NCBI GenBank assembly: GCA_016786615.1
Contig: JAEUVX010000002.1
Coordinates: 1-64,000, forward strand
DNA: 64,000 nt
Source of the DNA: Flavipsychrobacter sp.
GTDB taxonomy: Bacteria > Bacteroidota > Bacteroidia > Chitinophagales > Chitinophagaceae
Direction of reading: 5' to 3'
Shown: positions 10,611-20,400 of the stretch, piece after piece
Layout: every line of letters starts with the position of its first letter
Numbering within the stretch: position 1 is the first letter of the stretch
The notes under the pieces: generated by a model
The model's database searches: none
What the model saw: the letters and a program-made list of their open reading frames with translations, nothing else
What the model was told of the DNA's origin: nothing
Made by a program: the position numbers and the translations under genes

Positions 10611-11822
10611 TTATCTATCGGCCAACATATTTAACAATCTATCAGACAAGGCTCGAGCCAGATGGTCGGAACTATATAAATCCCTGATTAATAAGCCGGC
10701 TTTTTGTGCAATACCTCCGGCGTCTGTTTTATTATCAACAGCCCATTTTATTGTTTCTGCAAATTGCAGGGGTGTATCGGCTAATAAATAGTGAATGCCG
10801 GGAACAGCATCAATACCCTGCATACCTATTGAAGTACTTATTACCAATTTTTCGGTTGCCATCGCTTCTAATATCTTTACCCTGATACCACCACCTGAAC
10901 GTAAAGGAACAATGAGAATCTTCTTATCCGCAATAAATGCCTTTGCATCGGCTACCTCGCCCATACAATGCATCCCGTCTGCATTGTATGCATTAAAACT
11001 ATCAGGCATGTTTCTGCCTGCAAAATAAAAATTGAATTCAGGTACTGTTTTATGAATGAACGGCCATACCTCATTTACGAACCATTCTATTGCATCCTGA
11101 TTTGGCAGCCAATCCATAGCGCCGATATGATAACCATTCCATGTTTCGTTATCAGACTTCTGAACATCATTAATATTGATACCGAATGGTGTAGTTTGTA
11201 TTTGTTTCGGACTGATTGAACTACGTACTACAAGTGCATCAGTTTCTGTAATAGGTATCAGCAAATCATACGCCTGCCATACCTGTTTTTCATATACTTT
11301 AATACGGCCAGATAAATTGTTCAGGTACCATTTTTTAACAGGGTTACTGACTGCTTCGGCCATTCGCTGCCATACCTGCCACTCAATATTGTGTAACCGT
11401 AATGATAGCAAAGCATCAGTCGCCTTGCGTATTGCAGGTATATAACCAGACATAAATACGCTTTCTACCTGTATTACATCAGGACTGAAAGATGTGATTG
11501 CATTTAAAATTGCAGACTGAAAAACAGGCAACTGAAAACGGGTAGCATGGTTGGGCAACGAGCTAAATAAGAGGTTTTTCAATGCCCCAAATACGGACAC
11601 ATCGTTGTTCACCTCTATTGTTTCAAACTTGTATATATCCTTATACAAGCCCGATAAAACATCTCCGCCCAGGTAATGCCTGCTGGTATTCATGGACAAC
11701 AGGTAAACCTGCCAGCCCTGAGATTGATACCCTTGAACCATTGCATGTGTAGCCATATTGCCACCATCATTCAGTGGGTACGGTACACGATTGGTCAATA
11801 TCAATATGCGTTTTGCCGGCAT
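10611..11822 (-). CDS. Glycosyltransferase, GT4 family
   Basis: I start at the ATG of PAKRILILTNRVPYPLNDGG because this is where family similarity begins. An ATG further upstream would add 27 unlikely residues and fill the short gap to the divergent neighbour. The result is 403 residues with a GT-B fold. The N-terminal NRVPYPLNDGG motif resembles the transferase before ribBA. The C-terminal SGGGIRVKILEAMA is the GT4 donor-site motif. It probably builds a surface polysaccharide or glycolipid. It is transcribed divergently from the next two transferases over an 86-nt gap, which likely holds both promoters. The substrate is unknown. Confidence 0.83.
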   Translation of the reverse strand: MPAKRILILTNRVPYPLNDGGNMATHAMVQGYQSQGWQVYLLSMNTSRHYLGGDVLSGLYKDIYKFETIEVNNDVSVFGALKNLLFSSLPNHATRFQLPVFQSAILNAITSFSPDVIQVESVFMSGYIPAIRKATDALLSLRLHNIEWQVWQRMAEAVSNPVKKWYLNNLSGRIKVYEKQVWQAYDLLIPITETDALVVRSSISPKQIQTTPFGININDVQKSDNETWNGYHIGAMDWLPNQDAIEWFVNEVWPFIHKTVPEFNFYFAGRNMPDSFNAYNADGMHCMGEVADAKAFIADKKILIVPLRSGGGIRVKILEAMATEKLVISTSIGMQGIDAVPGIHYLLADTPLQFAETIKWAVDNKTDAGGIAQKAGLLIRDLYSSDHLARALSDRLLNMLADR

Positions 11823-11908
11823 AATGCGAATTACCAAAATAAAACGCAACTTTAAAACGTTTATTTTTACACCATTGTGCAGAAAGCAGTATTTTACCTG
11901 CATACACG

Positions 11909-13009
11909 ATGAAAAAAGCCACCAGAATAGTTTTTACTGTTACAAACGACCTTAATTACGACCAGCGTATGATACGTATCTGTACTACACTGGCAGCAGC
12001 AGGTTATGATGTAACACTGGTAGGTTTTCTGAGAAAAGACAGCAAACCATTAATTGACAGACCGTACAAGCAAAAACGATTACCCATCATTGCAGAACAA
12101 GGCAAACTGATGTATGCAGATTTCTGGCTGAAACTTTTCTTCTTTCTATTATTCCACCCTGTGGATATAATCTGCTGTATAGACTTAGACACTATACTAC
12201 CTGTATATGTTGCATCAATAATCAGGCGCAAAAAACGTGTGCATGATGCACATGAATTATTTGTTGAACTGAAAGAAGTTATATCAAGACCATCTATAAG
12301 TAAAATGTGGAACGCCATTGCAAATTTTGCAATCCCACGTTTCCCGAATGGCTATACCGTTGGCAAAGGAATTGTAACCGAACTGAAAATACGTTATGGT
12401 GTTGACTATGCATTAGTCAGAAATATCACCGTCCTGAAGCCTGTAACTATACCTGAAAAGAAGAAGAAATACATATTATACCAAGGCGCTGTAAATGTAG
12501 GCAGAAGGTTTGAAGAACTTATACCTGCAATGCAGTATGTAGATGCCCCCTTAATAATATGCGGTGGCGGCAATTTCTTTGAAGAAACGAAAGCATTGAT
12601 ACAACAATACGGACTGGAGCATAAGATAACGCTGAAGGGGTACATTCCTCCGGAAGAACTGAAACAATATACTATCAATGCATGGGCCGGCATTACCCTG
12701 TTTGAAGAAACCAGCCTGAGCAACCGTTTATCGCTTGCAAATCGTTTCTTTGATTACATGCACAATGGTGTCCCTCAACTATGCATCAGATACGAAGAGT
12801 ATGAGCAAGTGAATGTAGAATATGAAGTAGCATCCCTGATTGACAACCCTACCCCTGAACGTATAGCAGAGGCACTGAATAAACTGTTGCAAGATGAAGC
12901 TTATCATCTACGGCTACAAAACAATTGCCTGAAAGCCAGAGAAAAATATTGCTGGCAGGAAGAAGCCAAAACTTTGCTTAATTTTTATAATAAACTTGCA
13001 GAAGCATAA
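11909..13009 (+). CDS. Glycosyltransferase (GT-B fold)
   Basis: The 366-residue protein opens with RIVFTVTNDLNYDQRMIRI, a pattern common in Bacteroidota GT4-like transferases, and has HDAHELFVELKEV near residue 113. The C-terminal half contains YILYQGAVNVGRRFEELI and LANRFFDYMHNGVPQLC, where a nucleotide sugar would bind. The classic E-x7-E spacing is not obvious, so family assignment within GT-B is uncertain. It is the first gene of a two-gene operon and overlaps the next by 14 nt. It likely acts in the same polysaccharide or lipid glycosylation pathway as its neighbours. Confidence 0.78.
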   Translation: MKKATRIVFTVTNDLNYDQRMIRICTTLAAAGYDVTLVGFLRKDSKPLIDRPYKQKRLPIIAEQGKLMYADFWLKLFFFLLFHPVDIICCIDLDTILPVYVASIIRRKKRVHDAHELFVELKEVISRPSISKMWNAIANFAIPRFPNGYTVGKGIVTELKIRYGVDYALVRNITVLKPVTIPEKKKKYILYQGAVNVGRRFEELIPAMQYVDAPLIICGGGNFFEETKALIQQYGLEHKITLKGYIPPEELKQYTINAWAGITLFEETSLSNRLSLANRFFDYMHNGVPQLCIRYEEYEQVNVEYEVASLIDNPTPERIAEALNKLLQDEAYHLRLQNNCLKAREKYCWQEEAKTLLNFYNKLAEA

Positions 13010-14120
13010 AATACATATCATATCATTTGACATTCCGTATCCGCCAGACTATGGCGGAGCAATAGATGTGTACTATAAAGTAAAAGCATTACATGATGCC
13101 GGTGCCGAGATATACCTGCATTGCTTTGCCTATGGCAGGCAGCCTGGTGATATGTTGGAAAAGTTATTCAAACAAGTTTGGTATTATCCTCGCAAAAAAG
13201 GCATAGCCGGACTATCTCCATACTTACCATACATCGTATATTCTCGCAGAGGTGACGAATTATTACAACGGCTTATTGACATTGATGCCCCTATACTATT
13301 TGAAGGGATACACAGCACTTATTACATCAATCATCCTAAACTATCGGACAGAATAAAAGCAGTACGTGCTCATAACATTGAGGGTGAATACTATAAGCAG
13401 TTAGCTAATAAAGAACCTAATTTACTAAAACGTATTTACTACCATACTGAAGCTGCATTAGCCAAACGATATGAGCACTCTCTGACCAATGCAAATGTAT
13501 GGATGCCATTATCAATGGCAGATGAGGAATATTTCAGAAAGATATATCCTAATGCTGAACATCAATTCATTGCACCATTTCATCCATACAATAATATAGA
13601 AAGCATTGCAGGCAATGGAAATTACTGCCTCTATCATGGAAATTTATCTCACCCGGAGAATATTGAAGCTGCTTTATTTCTTATTGAGGTGTTTAATGAT
13701 ATAAACATCCCATTTACCATAGCAGGGCGCAATCCTTCACAGAGTATTATTAATGCATGTAAGGCGAACAATTATTGTACTCTTATTGCGAACCCAGACC
13801 AAACTGTGATGCAACAACTGATAAGTGATGCACACATACATGTGCTGCCAACATTTCAAGAAAGTGGCATGAAATTAAAGTTGCTGTATGCACTCTTCAA
13901 TGGCAGACATATACTGGTTAATAAACAGATGCTTTATGGAACGGGGCTTGATGAACTATGTACTATAGCAACCACTGTAGCTGATTTCAAAAGCATGATA
14001 ACCCAATTAATGCAAAAAACGTTCTCTCCTGCTGATATTGAGAAAAGAACGTTCTTATTGAAGAAGCATTATAATAATACTGATAATGCAGCGAAGATAC
14101 TTACATTGCTGCAGGGGTAA
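12996..14120 (+). CDS. Glycosyltransferase-like protein
   Basis: The 374 residues begin HKIHIISFDIPYPPDYGGAID, which aligns by eye with the N-termini of the other transferases here (IPYPPDYGG against VPYPPYRGD). VRAHNIEGEYY near residue 125 is typical of this group, and FQESGMKLKLLYALFNGRHILVN occupies the donor-site region, with the Glu shifted relative to GT4. The start is a TTG inside the end of the upstream gene, and no ATG is available in this frame. The overlap implies translational coupling. The 3' end overlaps the convergent FtsE-like gene by 20 nt. Confidence 0.75.
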   Translation: MQKHKIHIISFDIPYPPDYGGAIDVYYKVKALHDAGAEIYLHCFAYGRQPGDMLEKLFKQVWYYPRKKGIAGLSPYLPYIVYSRRGDELLQRLIDIDAPILFEGIHSTYYINHPKLSDRIKAVRAHNIEGEYYKQLANKEPNLLKRIYYHTEAALAKRYEHSLTNANVWMPLSMADEEYFRKIYPNAEHQFIAPFHPYNNIESIAGNGNYCLYHGNLSHPENIEAALFLIEVFNDINIPFTIAGRNPSQSIINACKANNYCTLIANPDQTVMQQLISDAHIHVLPTFQESGMKLKLLYALFNGRHILVNKQMLYGTGLDELCTIATTVADFKSMITQLMQKTFSPADIEKRTFLLKKHYNNTDNAAKILTLLQG

Positions 14121-14790
14121 TTTCACGAATACCTCCATGCTCTATACGAACCACGCGAGCCGGATATTTTTGAATAATACCATAATCGTGTGTAGCCATA
14201 ATAAATGCTGTATGATAATCTCTGCAGATATTAAATAACAACTGCATTATCTCATCTGTTGTATCCGGGTCCAGGTTACCTGTAGGTTCGTCAGCGATTA
14301 TCAGCTTCGGGTTATTCAATAAGGCACGTGCTATATCCACACGTTGCTGCTCTCCGCCAGACATTTCATAAGGCATTTTAAACCCTTTACCCTTCAGGCC
14401 TACTTTATTCAATACATTCTCTATCTTTTCTTTCATCAGGGCTTTATCCTTCCACCCTGTTGCAGTTAATACAAACTCCAGATTATCATGTACATTTCTA
14501 TCAGTAAGCAGGCGAAAATCCTGGAATACGATACCCAGGTTACGACGCAATAAAGGTACTGTTTGCCAAGTAAGGCCTTTTAAGTCAAACCCGGCAACAC
14601 TGCCCTCACCTTCCTTCAAATACAAATCTCCGTATAATGTCTTCAACAGGCTAGATTTTCCACTGCCTGTTTTACCAATCATGTATACGAACTCACCCTT
14701 GCCTACTTCAAAGTTTACATTATTAAGGATAAGGCTTTTACCCTGATATATATTCCCGTTTCTTATTGAAACGATATTTGAATCATTCAT
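14101..14790 (-). CDS. ftsE: ABC transporter ATPase, FtsE-like
   Basis: This is a 229-residue ABC ATPase with Walker [10 protein letters not shown] (about 40-48), signature SGGEQQR, Walker B LIIADEP followed by TGNLDP, and the switch His in ATHDYGI. Size and motif wording fit FtsE, the cytosolic ATPase that with FtsX links the divisome to cell-wall hydrolases. The close relatives LolD and MacB share these motifs, but their permease genes are not here. Neither is ftsX, which in Bacteroidota is often unlinked. The gene converges on the glycosyltransferase operon with a 20-nt overlap. Confidence 0.8.
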   Translation of the reverse strand: MNDSNIVSIRNGNIYQGKSLILNNVNFEVGKGEFVYMIGKTGSGKSSLLKTLYGDLYLKEGEGSVAGFDLKGLTWQTVPLLRRNLGIVFQDFRLLTDRNVHDNLEFVLTATGWKDKALMKEKIENVLNKVGLKGKGFKMPYEMSGGEQQRVDIARALLNNPKLIIADEPTGNLDPDTTDEIMQLLFNICRDYHTAFIMATHDYGIIQKYPARVVRIEHGGIREITPAAM

Positions 14791-14851
14791 TCGCAGTATT
14801 CGCTTTACAACAAAAATAACAGTTAAATCCAGTATGTAATCATAAAATTAC

Positions 14852-14888
14852 AAAAATGCGTAAGCCCCTTTAATAAGGGGCTTACGCA
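14852..14888 (-). terminator. Strong rho-independent terminator after the M43 metalloprotease gene
   Basis: There is a perfect 14-bp stem with a 4-nt loop, GC-rich in the middle. On the minus strand a run of T follows. It sits 25 nt beyond the metalloprotease stop codon. Confidence 0.9.
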
Positions 14889-14912
14889 AAATATTCAGGA
14901 ACTGAAATATGA

Positions 14913-17261
14913 TTAATTCACAACCAGTTTTTCTGTTTTAGATTGTGTACCGGAAAGAACATTTACTATGTAAACACCCCTTGCAGGAAGTGCATTAGCA
15001 GGAATTTCTATCTGGCTAACTTTTGAGTTCAATGTTTGCTGAGTACGATAAACTACTTTACCTGTAATATCAGTAACTGTAACATTAGCTACTGTACCTG
15101 CCATATCCCTTACCACAACAAATGCATTGCTGGTAGTTGGGTTTGGCATTACCGCAATAGTAGCACCATTACCTACCAGTGTGTTGATACCAGCAGGGAA
15201 AGAGCTGATGTTAATACGGTCGATATAATAATGATTACCTACACCCAGATTAAAGAATGTTGAGTTATCAGAGAATGGTTTATACCTGAAACGGAAATAA
15301 ACAGTTGACTGACGTGCATCTTCAGGAATTGACATACTCTTAAGATCCCAATCATTGGCAGACAATGGCTGGAATGCAATAGTCTGAGTACCTTTCATCA
15401 ATTGAGCTTTAGTCAACACTGACATTGTTTTCCAAGTACCACCACAATCTGTAGAATATGCTATCTCCATAGAATCCTTCATGTAGTTTACATTGGTTGT
15501 ACGCCACATACCAGCAGACATAAAGTTCAGGTTACACTCACCACCTTTCATACCACTTAAATCAAATGCAGGAGTGAAGAAATCATCAACATCACCACCA
15601 AGTTTTACACCTGTAGTAGGATGTAATATCGCAGGAGCACCTACAAAACCACCAGGATAGGTACGATAATCATAGCCTTTGTAAACAATACTGGTGTTAT
15701 CATAATAACCTGAAGATTTTGTCACTTCCCATTTATAATCATTATCATAATAGTTGAATATAGGCCATTTTTCAAGCTCGGCAGCATCATTAAACTCCTG
15801 ATAGAAGCCTGCACTTGCAGGATTAATTTTAGTACTGTTATCAGCAGCATAAACAGATTTACGCTCGATAGTAGTATCACCTGAATTGTTACCTGTAGCT
15901 TTCATTGTAATAGTAACCCAACCCGGTGTAGAGAATTTAGTACTGATTATACTGTTAAGTGTACCACCTGAAGAAGATATAGCTGCAGGGTTTGCACCAT
16001 TAGAGAAAGACCATTCTACAGCCGTAACTGTATCCCTCCAGCTTCTGTTTCTGAAGTTGAACAGTTTTACGTTATCAGCACACAAAAAGTATGTACCCTC
16101 GTTTGTAACACCGTTCCTCTCAATAGAAAAATCAGGGACAGGTTTTAAATCTTTACGATAATTAGTAATTGTTGTATCACCTACACCTGTTGCCTGTTGT
16201 GTAGTAGTTGTAATCAAATTATTCCTGTTAGCTACAGAATTATTCAAGGTATTGCGCATACGCATTACCTGCTGTTTAGTAAACATGTTTACGCAGTTTG
16301 AATAATCCATGATATTCTGTGTATTCGTTGTATCAGGATAGTTTTGTGTTACTTGTACTACTTTTAATGAATCTTTATCATAATACGAATATGTTTTCTT
16401 ATAACCAGAAGCACAGTTTGTATCGTATAAAGGACATGTACTGAAGTGGCCTTTTGTTGGCGGAGTATCGTCCACTTCATCATCACCACAAGATGCACCT
16501 ACTTCTGCACCACTGTTATTCCATGGGTGGTATAGGTTCAGATAGTGACCAACTTCGTGTTCGATAGTTTTATCACCACCTACCAGATAGTCGCTACCAG
16601 AAATAACACCATCATTGAATGGGTTACCTGCAGCACCTGCCGGTAATGTAGCATATGCAAGTATTGTACCACTTGCCGGAGAACGGCCAATCCTTCTGAT
16701 TACCCAAATGTTCAGGTAACGTTCGGGAGCCCAAAGGTCCATTTTAGCCTGATCATCACCACCGTTAGTAAGGTAAGACCTGCGACGTGTGATACCAATT
16801 GTAGCATTACCTGCCGGGTCTCTCTGCGCTAAACGGAATTCGATATTCGCTTTACCTACATAGCTTTTAAACGGAGCAATCACATTTGATAAATCTGCAT
16901 TTTGTGCAGCATATACCGTATTGAGGTTGCTGATCATCTGAAATATGGTATTATCCGCTACATAGTCTGAAGTACCATAATCGTGTATGACGTGTACAAC
17001 AACCGGGATAATAACTTTTTTACCCACTACAGAATCATACTCCTTTGTTTTGTCCTTGTCGAAATTCGCATTATCGGATGTTGTTTTGGCATACGCGTTG
17101 CCACCTTTCCATGCAAGGTCCAAAGCATCCTGAATTTCCTGGATGTGAGGGTATAGTTTTTTCAGCTCAGCATGTGCCTCATCAGTACCACATTTTTGAG
17201 CGTTGGCATTAACTCCCAGTGTGAATAATGCCGACAATAACAAAATAGACTTTTTTATCAT
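14913..17261 (-). CDS. Secreted M43-type zinc metalloprotease with T9SS type A sorting domain
   Basis: The 782-residue protein starts with a signal peptide (KKSILLLSALFTLGVNANAQ). The catalytic domain (about 60-350) carries HEVGHYLNLYH near residue 234, a metzincin-type zinc site of the pappalysin (M43) family in which the usual Gly is Asn. The Met-turn region NIMDYSNC follows. Next come a PKD-like domain (about 375-480, with VEWSFSNGANP) and a beta-sandwich. The last 80 residues (VMPNPTTSNAFVVV, then GVYIVNVLSGTQSKTEKLVVN) are a type A T9SS signal, so the protease is exported across the outer membrane and released or attached to the surface. It has its own promoter and terminator. Substrates are unknown; degradation of external protein is the usual role. 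Confidence 0.92.
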   Translation of the reverse strand: MIKKSILLLSALFTLGVNANAQKCGTDEAHAELKKLYPHIQEIQDALDLAWKGGNAYAKTTSDNANFDKDKTKEYDSVVGKKVIIPVVVHVIHDYGTSDYVADNTIFQMISNLNTVYAAQNADLSNVIAPFKSYVGKANIEFRLAQRDPAGNATIGITRRRSYLTNGGDDQAKMDLWAPERYLNIWVIRRIGRSPASGTILAYATLPAGAAGNPFNDGVISGSDYLVGGDKTIEHEVGHYLNLYHPWNNSGAEVGASCGDDEVDDTPPTKGHFSTCPLYDTNCASGYKKTYSYYDKDSLKVVQVTQNYPDTTNTQNIMDYSNCVNMFTKQQVMRMRNTLNNSVANRNNLITTTTQQATGVGDTTITNYRKDLKPVPDFSIERNGVTNEGTYFLCADNVKLFNFRNRSWRDTVTAVEWSFSNGANPAAISSSGGTLNSIISTKFSTPGWVTITMKATGNNSGDTTIERKSVYAADNSTKINPASAGFYQEFNDAAELEKWPIFNYYDNDYKWEVTKSSGYYDNTSIVYKGYDYRTYPGGFVGAPAILHPTTGVKLGGDVDDFFTPAFDLSGMKGGECNLNFMSAGMWRTTNVNYMKDSMEIAYSTDCGGTWKTMSVLTKAQLMKGTQTIAFQPLSANDWDLKSMSIPEDARQSTVYFRFRYKPFSDNSTFFNLGVGNHYYIDRINISSFPAGINTLVGNGATIAVMPNPTTSNAFVVVRDMAGTVANVTVTDITGKVVYRTQQTLNSKVSQIEIPANALPARGVYIVNVLSGTQSKTEKLVVN

Positions 17262-17296
17262 TTGTATATTATTATTATGCGAATAAATGATTGTTC

Positions 17297-17329
17297 CAAA
17301 GATAGCTATTCCTGTTAAAAAATTGCAAA
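17297..17329 (-). promoter_or_regulatory. Bacteroidota promoter of the metalloprotease gene
   Basis: The minus strand reads TTTG, 21 bases, TATCTTTG. Both elements match the Bacteroidota -33/-7 consensus exactly and the spacing is in range. The predicted leader is about 30 nt. This is the best promoter match I found in the window. Confidence 0.7.
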
Positions 17330-17421
17330 GTTTTTGTCACAGTAGTCTTATAATTCTGTCATATAATGCCAATTGAAAACCATTTTGACATTGGGATTAC
17401 AGTATTCACATAACTTATATA

Positions 17422-17463
17422 TTTAAGGCTGGTATATTGTTTTCACAACACACAAGCCTTAAA
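17422..17463 (-). terminator. Possible terminator of the giant surface-protein gene
   Basis: A perfect 9-bp inverted repeat (TTTAAGGCT / AGCCTTAAA) with a 24-nt loop lies 23 nt past the stop. The T-tract is poor, so termination is only suggested. Confidence 0.35.
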
Positions 17464-17485
17464 TATAATTGTAAAAAAAAGCGAA

Positions 17486-20400
17486 TTACCTGACAAGTAC
17501 TACCTGCCCTTTTTTCTCAATATTCTTACCATCGCTACATATATATTTAATATAGTAATGGTAGGTACCTATATCCTGAGGTACACCCTTGTAGTAACCA
17601 TCCCAGCCATCCTCTTCCCTATTGGTTTGGAAAACCTTTTCTCCCCACCTGTTTACAACTATGAAATTTTTGATGAAATGATGCCCCGGCGTAATAATCC
17701 TGAACTTATCATTTCTTCCGTCACCATTAGGAGAAAAAGCATCCGGCATACTTATATCGCAACAGGCATCCGCATCAATAAACACACTATCAGCAGCATT
17801 ACATCCGTAAATATTATTCACATTTACTTTTACAAAGCCTGAACCTGTTACTATCGCATCTGCTTTATTATATTCTGCATTATAGTATGCATTATTGCTG
17901 CGCCATTCGTACAAATGATTTTCAAAACCAACTGCAGATAATTTAATAGTATCACCTGAGCATATTTCCGTCTTACTTACCCAATCTATTTTTGCTATCG
18001 GATTCTCATATATATACGTTGTATCGTAAAAAAGAGGAGATGTACATCCGTTAGCAGAGGTAAGTTTTAACGAAACAATTTTCCGTCCTAAGCTATTCCA
18101 CTTTATGATTTTGCCTTCATTTTTCATTTTACCGACTACCGTAGCACCAGCCCAGTTCCATTCATACACGCAGTTATCTACTTTTTTAGGCATCACAATA
18201 GTTTCCTCTCCGTAACACAATGGATTTTCCAAACCAAAATGTACTTCCGGTACCGGTTTTACATGAATATATACACTGTCGTAACCATTGCATATATCTG
18301 TTGTAACTTTTAGTTTGATGAGTTTTCTGCCATCAGACGTCCATTTAATAGTATATGGCCCGCTGCTATCTCCCGCTGCTATTGTTCCTCCATCAAAACT
18401 CCAGTAATACATAGAAGGCTCCGTTCTTAAGGTGTTTTCAGAAACATTGAGACTATCGTACGCACACAAGGTGTCTTTATCTGTAATAATGTTCACTTTA
18501 ACCTCCGGCAAAACCCTGACCTCAATTGTATCCCTGTTACCCTCACAGCCATTTGTACCCGTCTGACTGACATACCAATAATAAGTACCTGCTACTGCAG
18601 ATGAAGGTATCGGTACGGTATAAGACATTGTGCCTCCGACAGGAGTAGTGTACCATTTTAAATTTCTGCCGCTTGCCTGCAACTCTGCTGTTGGCTCAAA
18701 CTGGCAATATTTTACAGGGCTCACTACAGTAGGCAATGGCGGCTTGGCATTAATGAATACTTTAATAGGCACTCTGGCACTTTCACAACCATTTGCCGTT
18801 TGGCTGACATACCAAGTGGTAGAGCCCGGTATATTTGTTGGTGGTGTAGGTGCAGTGCTGCTGCCTACTCCGCCAAATGGTGTAGTGTACCATCTTAAAT
18901 TATTACCAACTGCTGATAACGGAGAAGCAGCGGCATCCTGACAATAATTAATAAGTAACGCTCCTACCTGTGGTGGCATTGGTATTACATTTACATATAC
19001 TGCCAGACTGCCCGGTAACGAACTGCAACCATTGACAGTTGCTACTACAGAATATACCCCTGAATGAATAGGAGCAGAACCCAGAATTGCCTGATACTGA
19101 CCTGTACCTGTAAATGAATTAGGCCCTGTCCATGCATAGTTAGCACCAATTATGGCCGATGCATATAAATTGAGTGTTGAACCTTCACAAACAGGTGAAT
19201 TGCTTGTCACTACAGGGGTAGGTGGCGTAGGATAAACAACTACATTGGTTGACGCTGGCAATGAAACACAATTATTTTTTGTTGCAGTAAGATAATAAGT
19301 ACCTGCTTGCGACGGCAGTGCACCAGTTATTACCGGGTTTTGCACAGTTGAAGTAAACGATGCCGGGCCTACCCACGACCATGTTACACCAGACGAATCG
19401 CTGCTGCCATACAGGTTTATCACCCCTCCCTCACAAATAGGAGTACTGTTGCCGGCTGTAACTGTTGGCGGATTAGGATCATTAAGCGTTACAGGCCCAA
19501 TAAAATTGGATACACAATTATTAATTGTAACCCTGATATTATCATAAGTACCTGCAGTGAGGCTGGTAATTACAATTCTGCCGCTTAGATTGGCAACCAT
19601 CATAATTGTAGGTTGCACAATATTATTCTTAGAATAATCGATATTATATATCAAAGTTGCAGTAAGGCCTGAAAGAGTAATAGAGCCGTTAGAGCCTAAA
19701 CATGTTGTAGGGTTTGATTTACCATACAATGATATGGTTGGGGGTATCGGATCTGTAAGTGTTACGTCCGGTAATGGGTCAGACGAACAGCCATTAGCTG
19801 CAACAACCCTGATATCTGAATAAACACCTGCTGTAAGGCCAGCAAGCACAACCGAACCAATTATAGAAGATGTTGTGCTGACATTAGGTTGAGGTACACC
19901 ATTTTTTAAATAAGTAATTGTAAACGGCGAATTGGCTATCAACCCGCTGATGATAATACTACCATTAGAGCCTAAACATGTAGTAGGATTGCTTACAGCA
20001 AAATTGGATATAACAGGAGCAGGCAATGCATATACCGTTACATTAGTTGAGCCTGCTAAAGACACACAACCGTTTACCGTAACAGTAACACTATATATAC
20101 CCGAATATGATGGCTGAGCATTTGTCCTTACCGGGTTTTGAACATTATTTGTGAACCCTCCGGGGCCTGTCCAGCTATAGGTTGCATTCAATACTGTATC
20201 TGTTGTCAGTAAGAGTGTATTGCCTGTACAGATAGGCCCGTTGTTTCTGGCTACAGGAGTTGTTGGTGTCGGGTGAACAATAACGCTTGTGGTATCCGGA
20301 GCGGATATACAATTATTGAGTGTAGCAGTTACTATATAATTTCCAGAGTTTGCAGGAACTGCCCCTGTAATTACCGGGTTCTGTGCGCTGCTGCTATAGC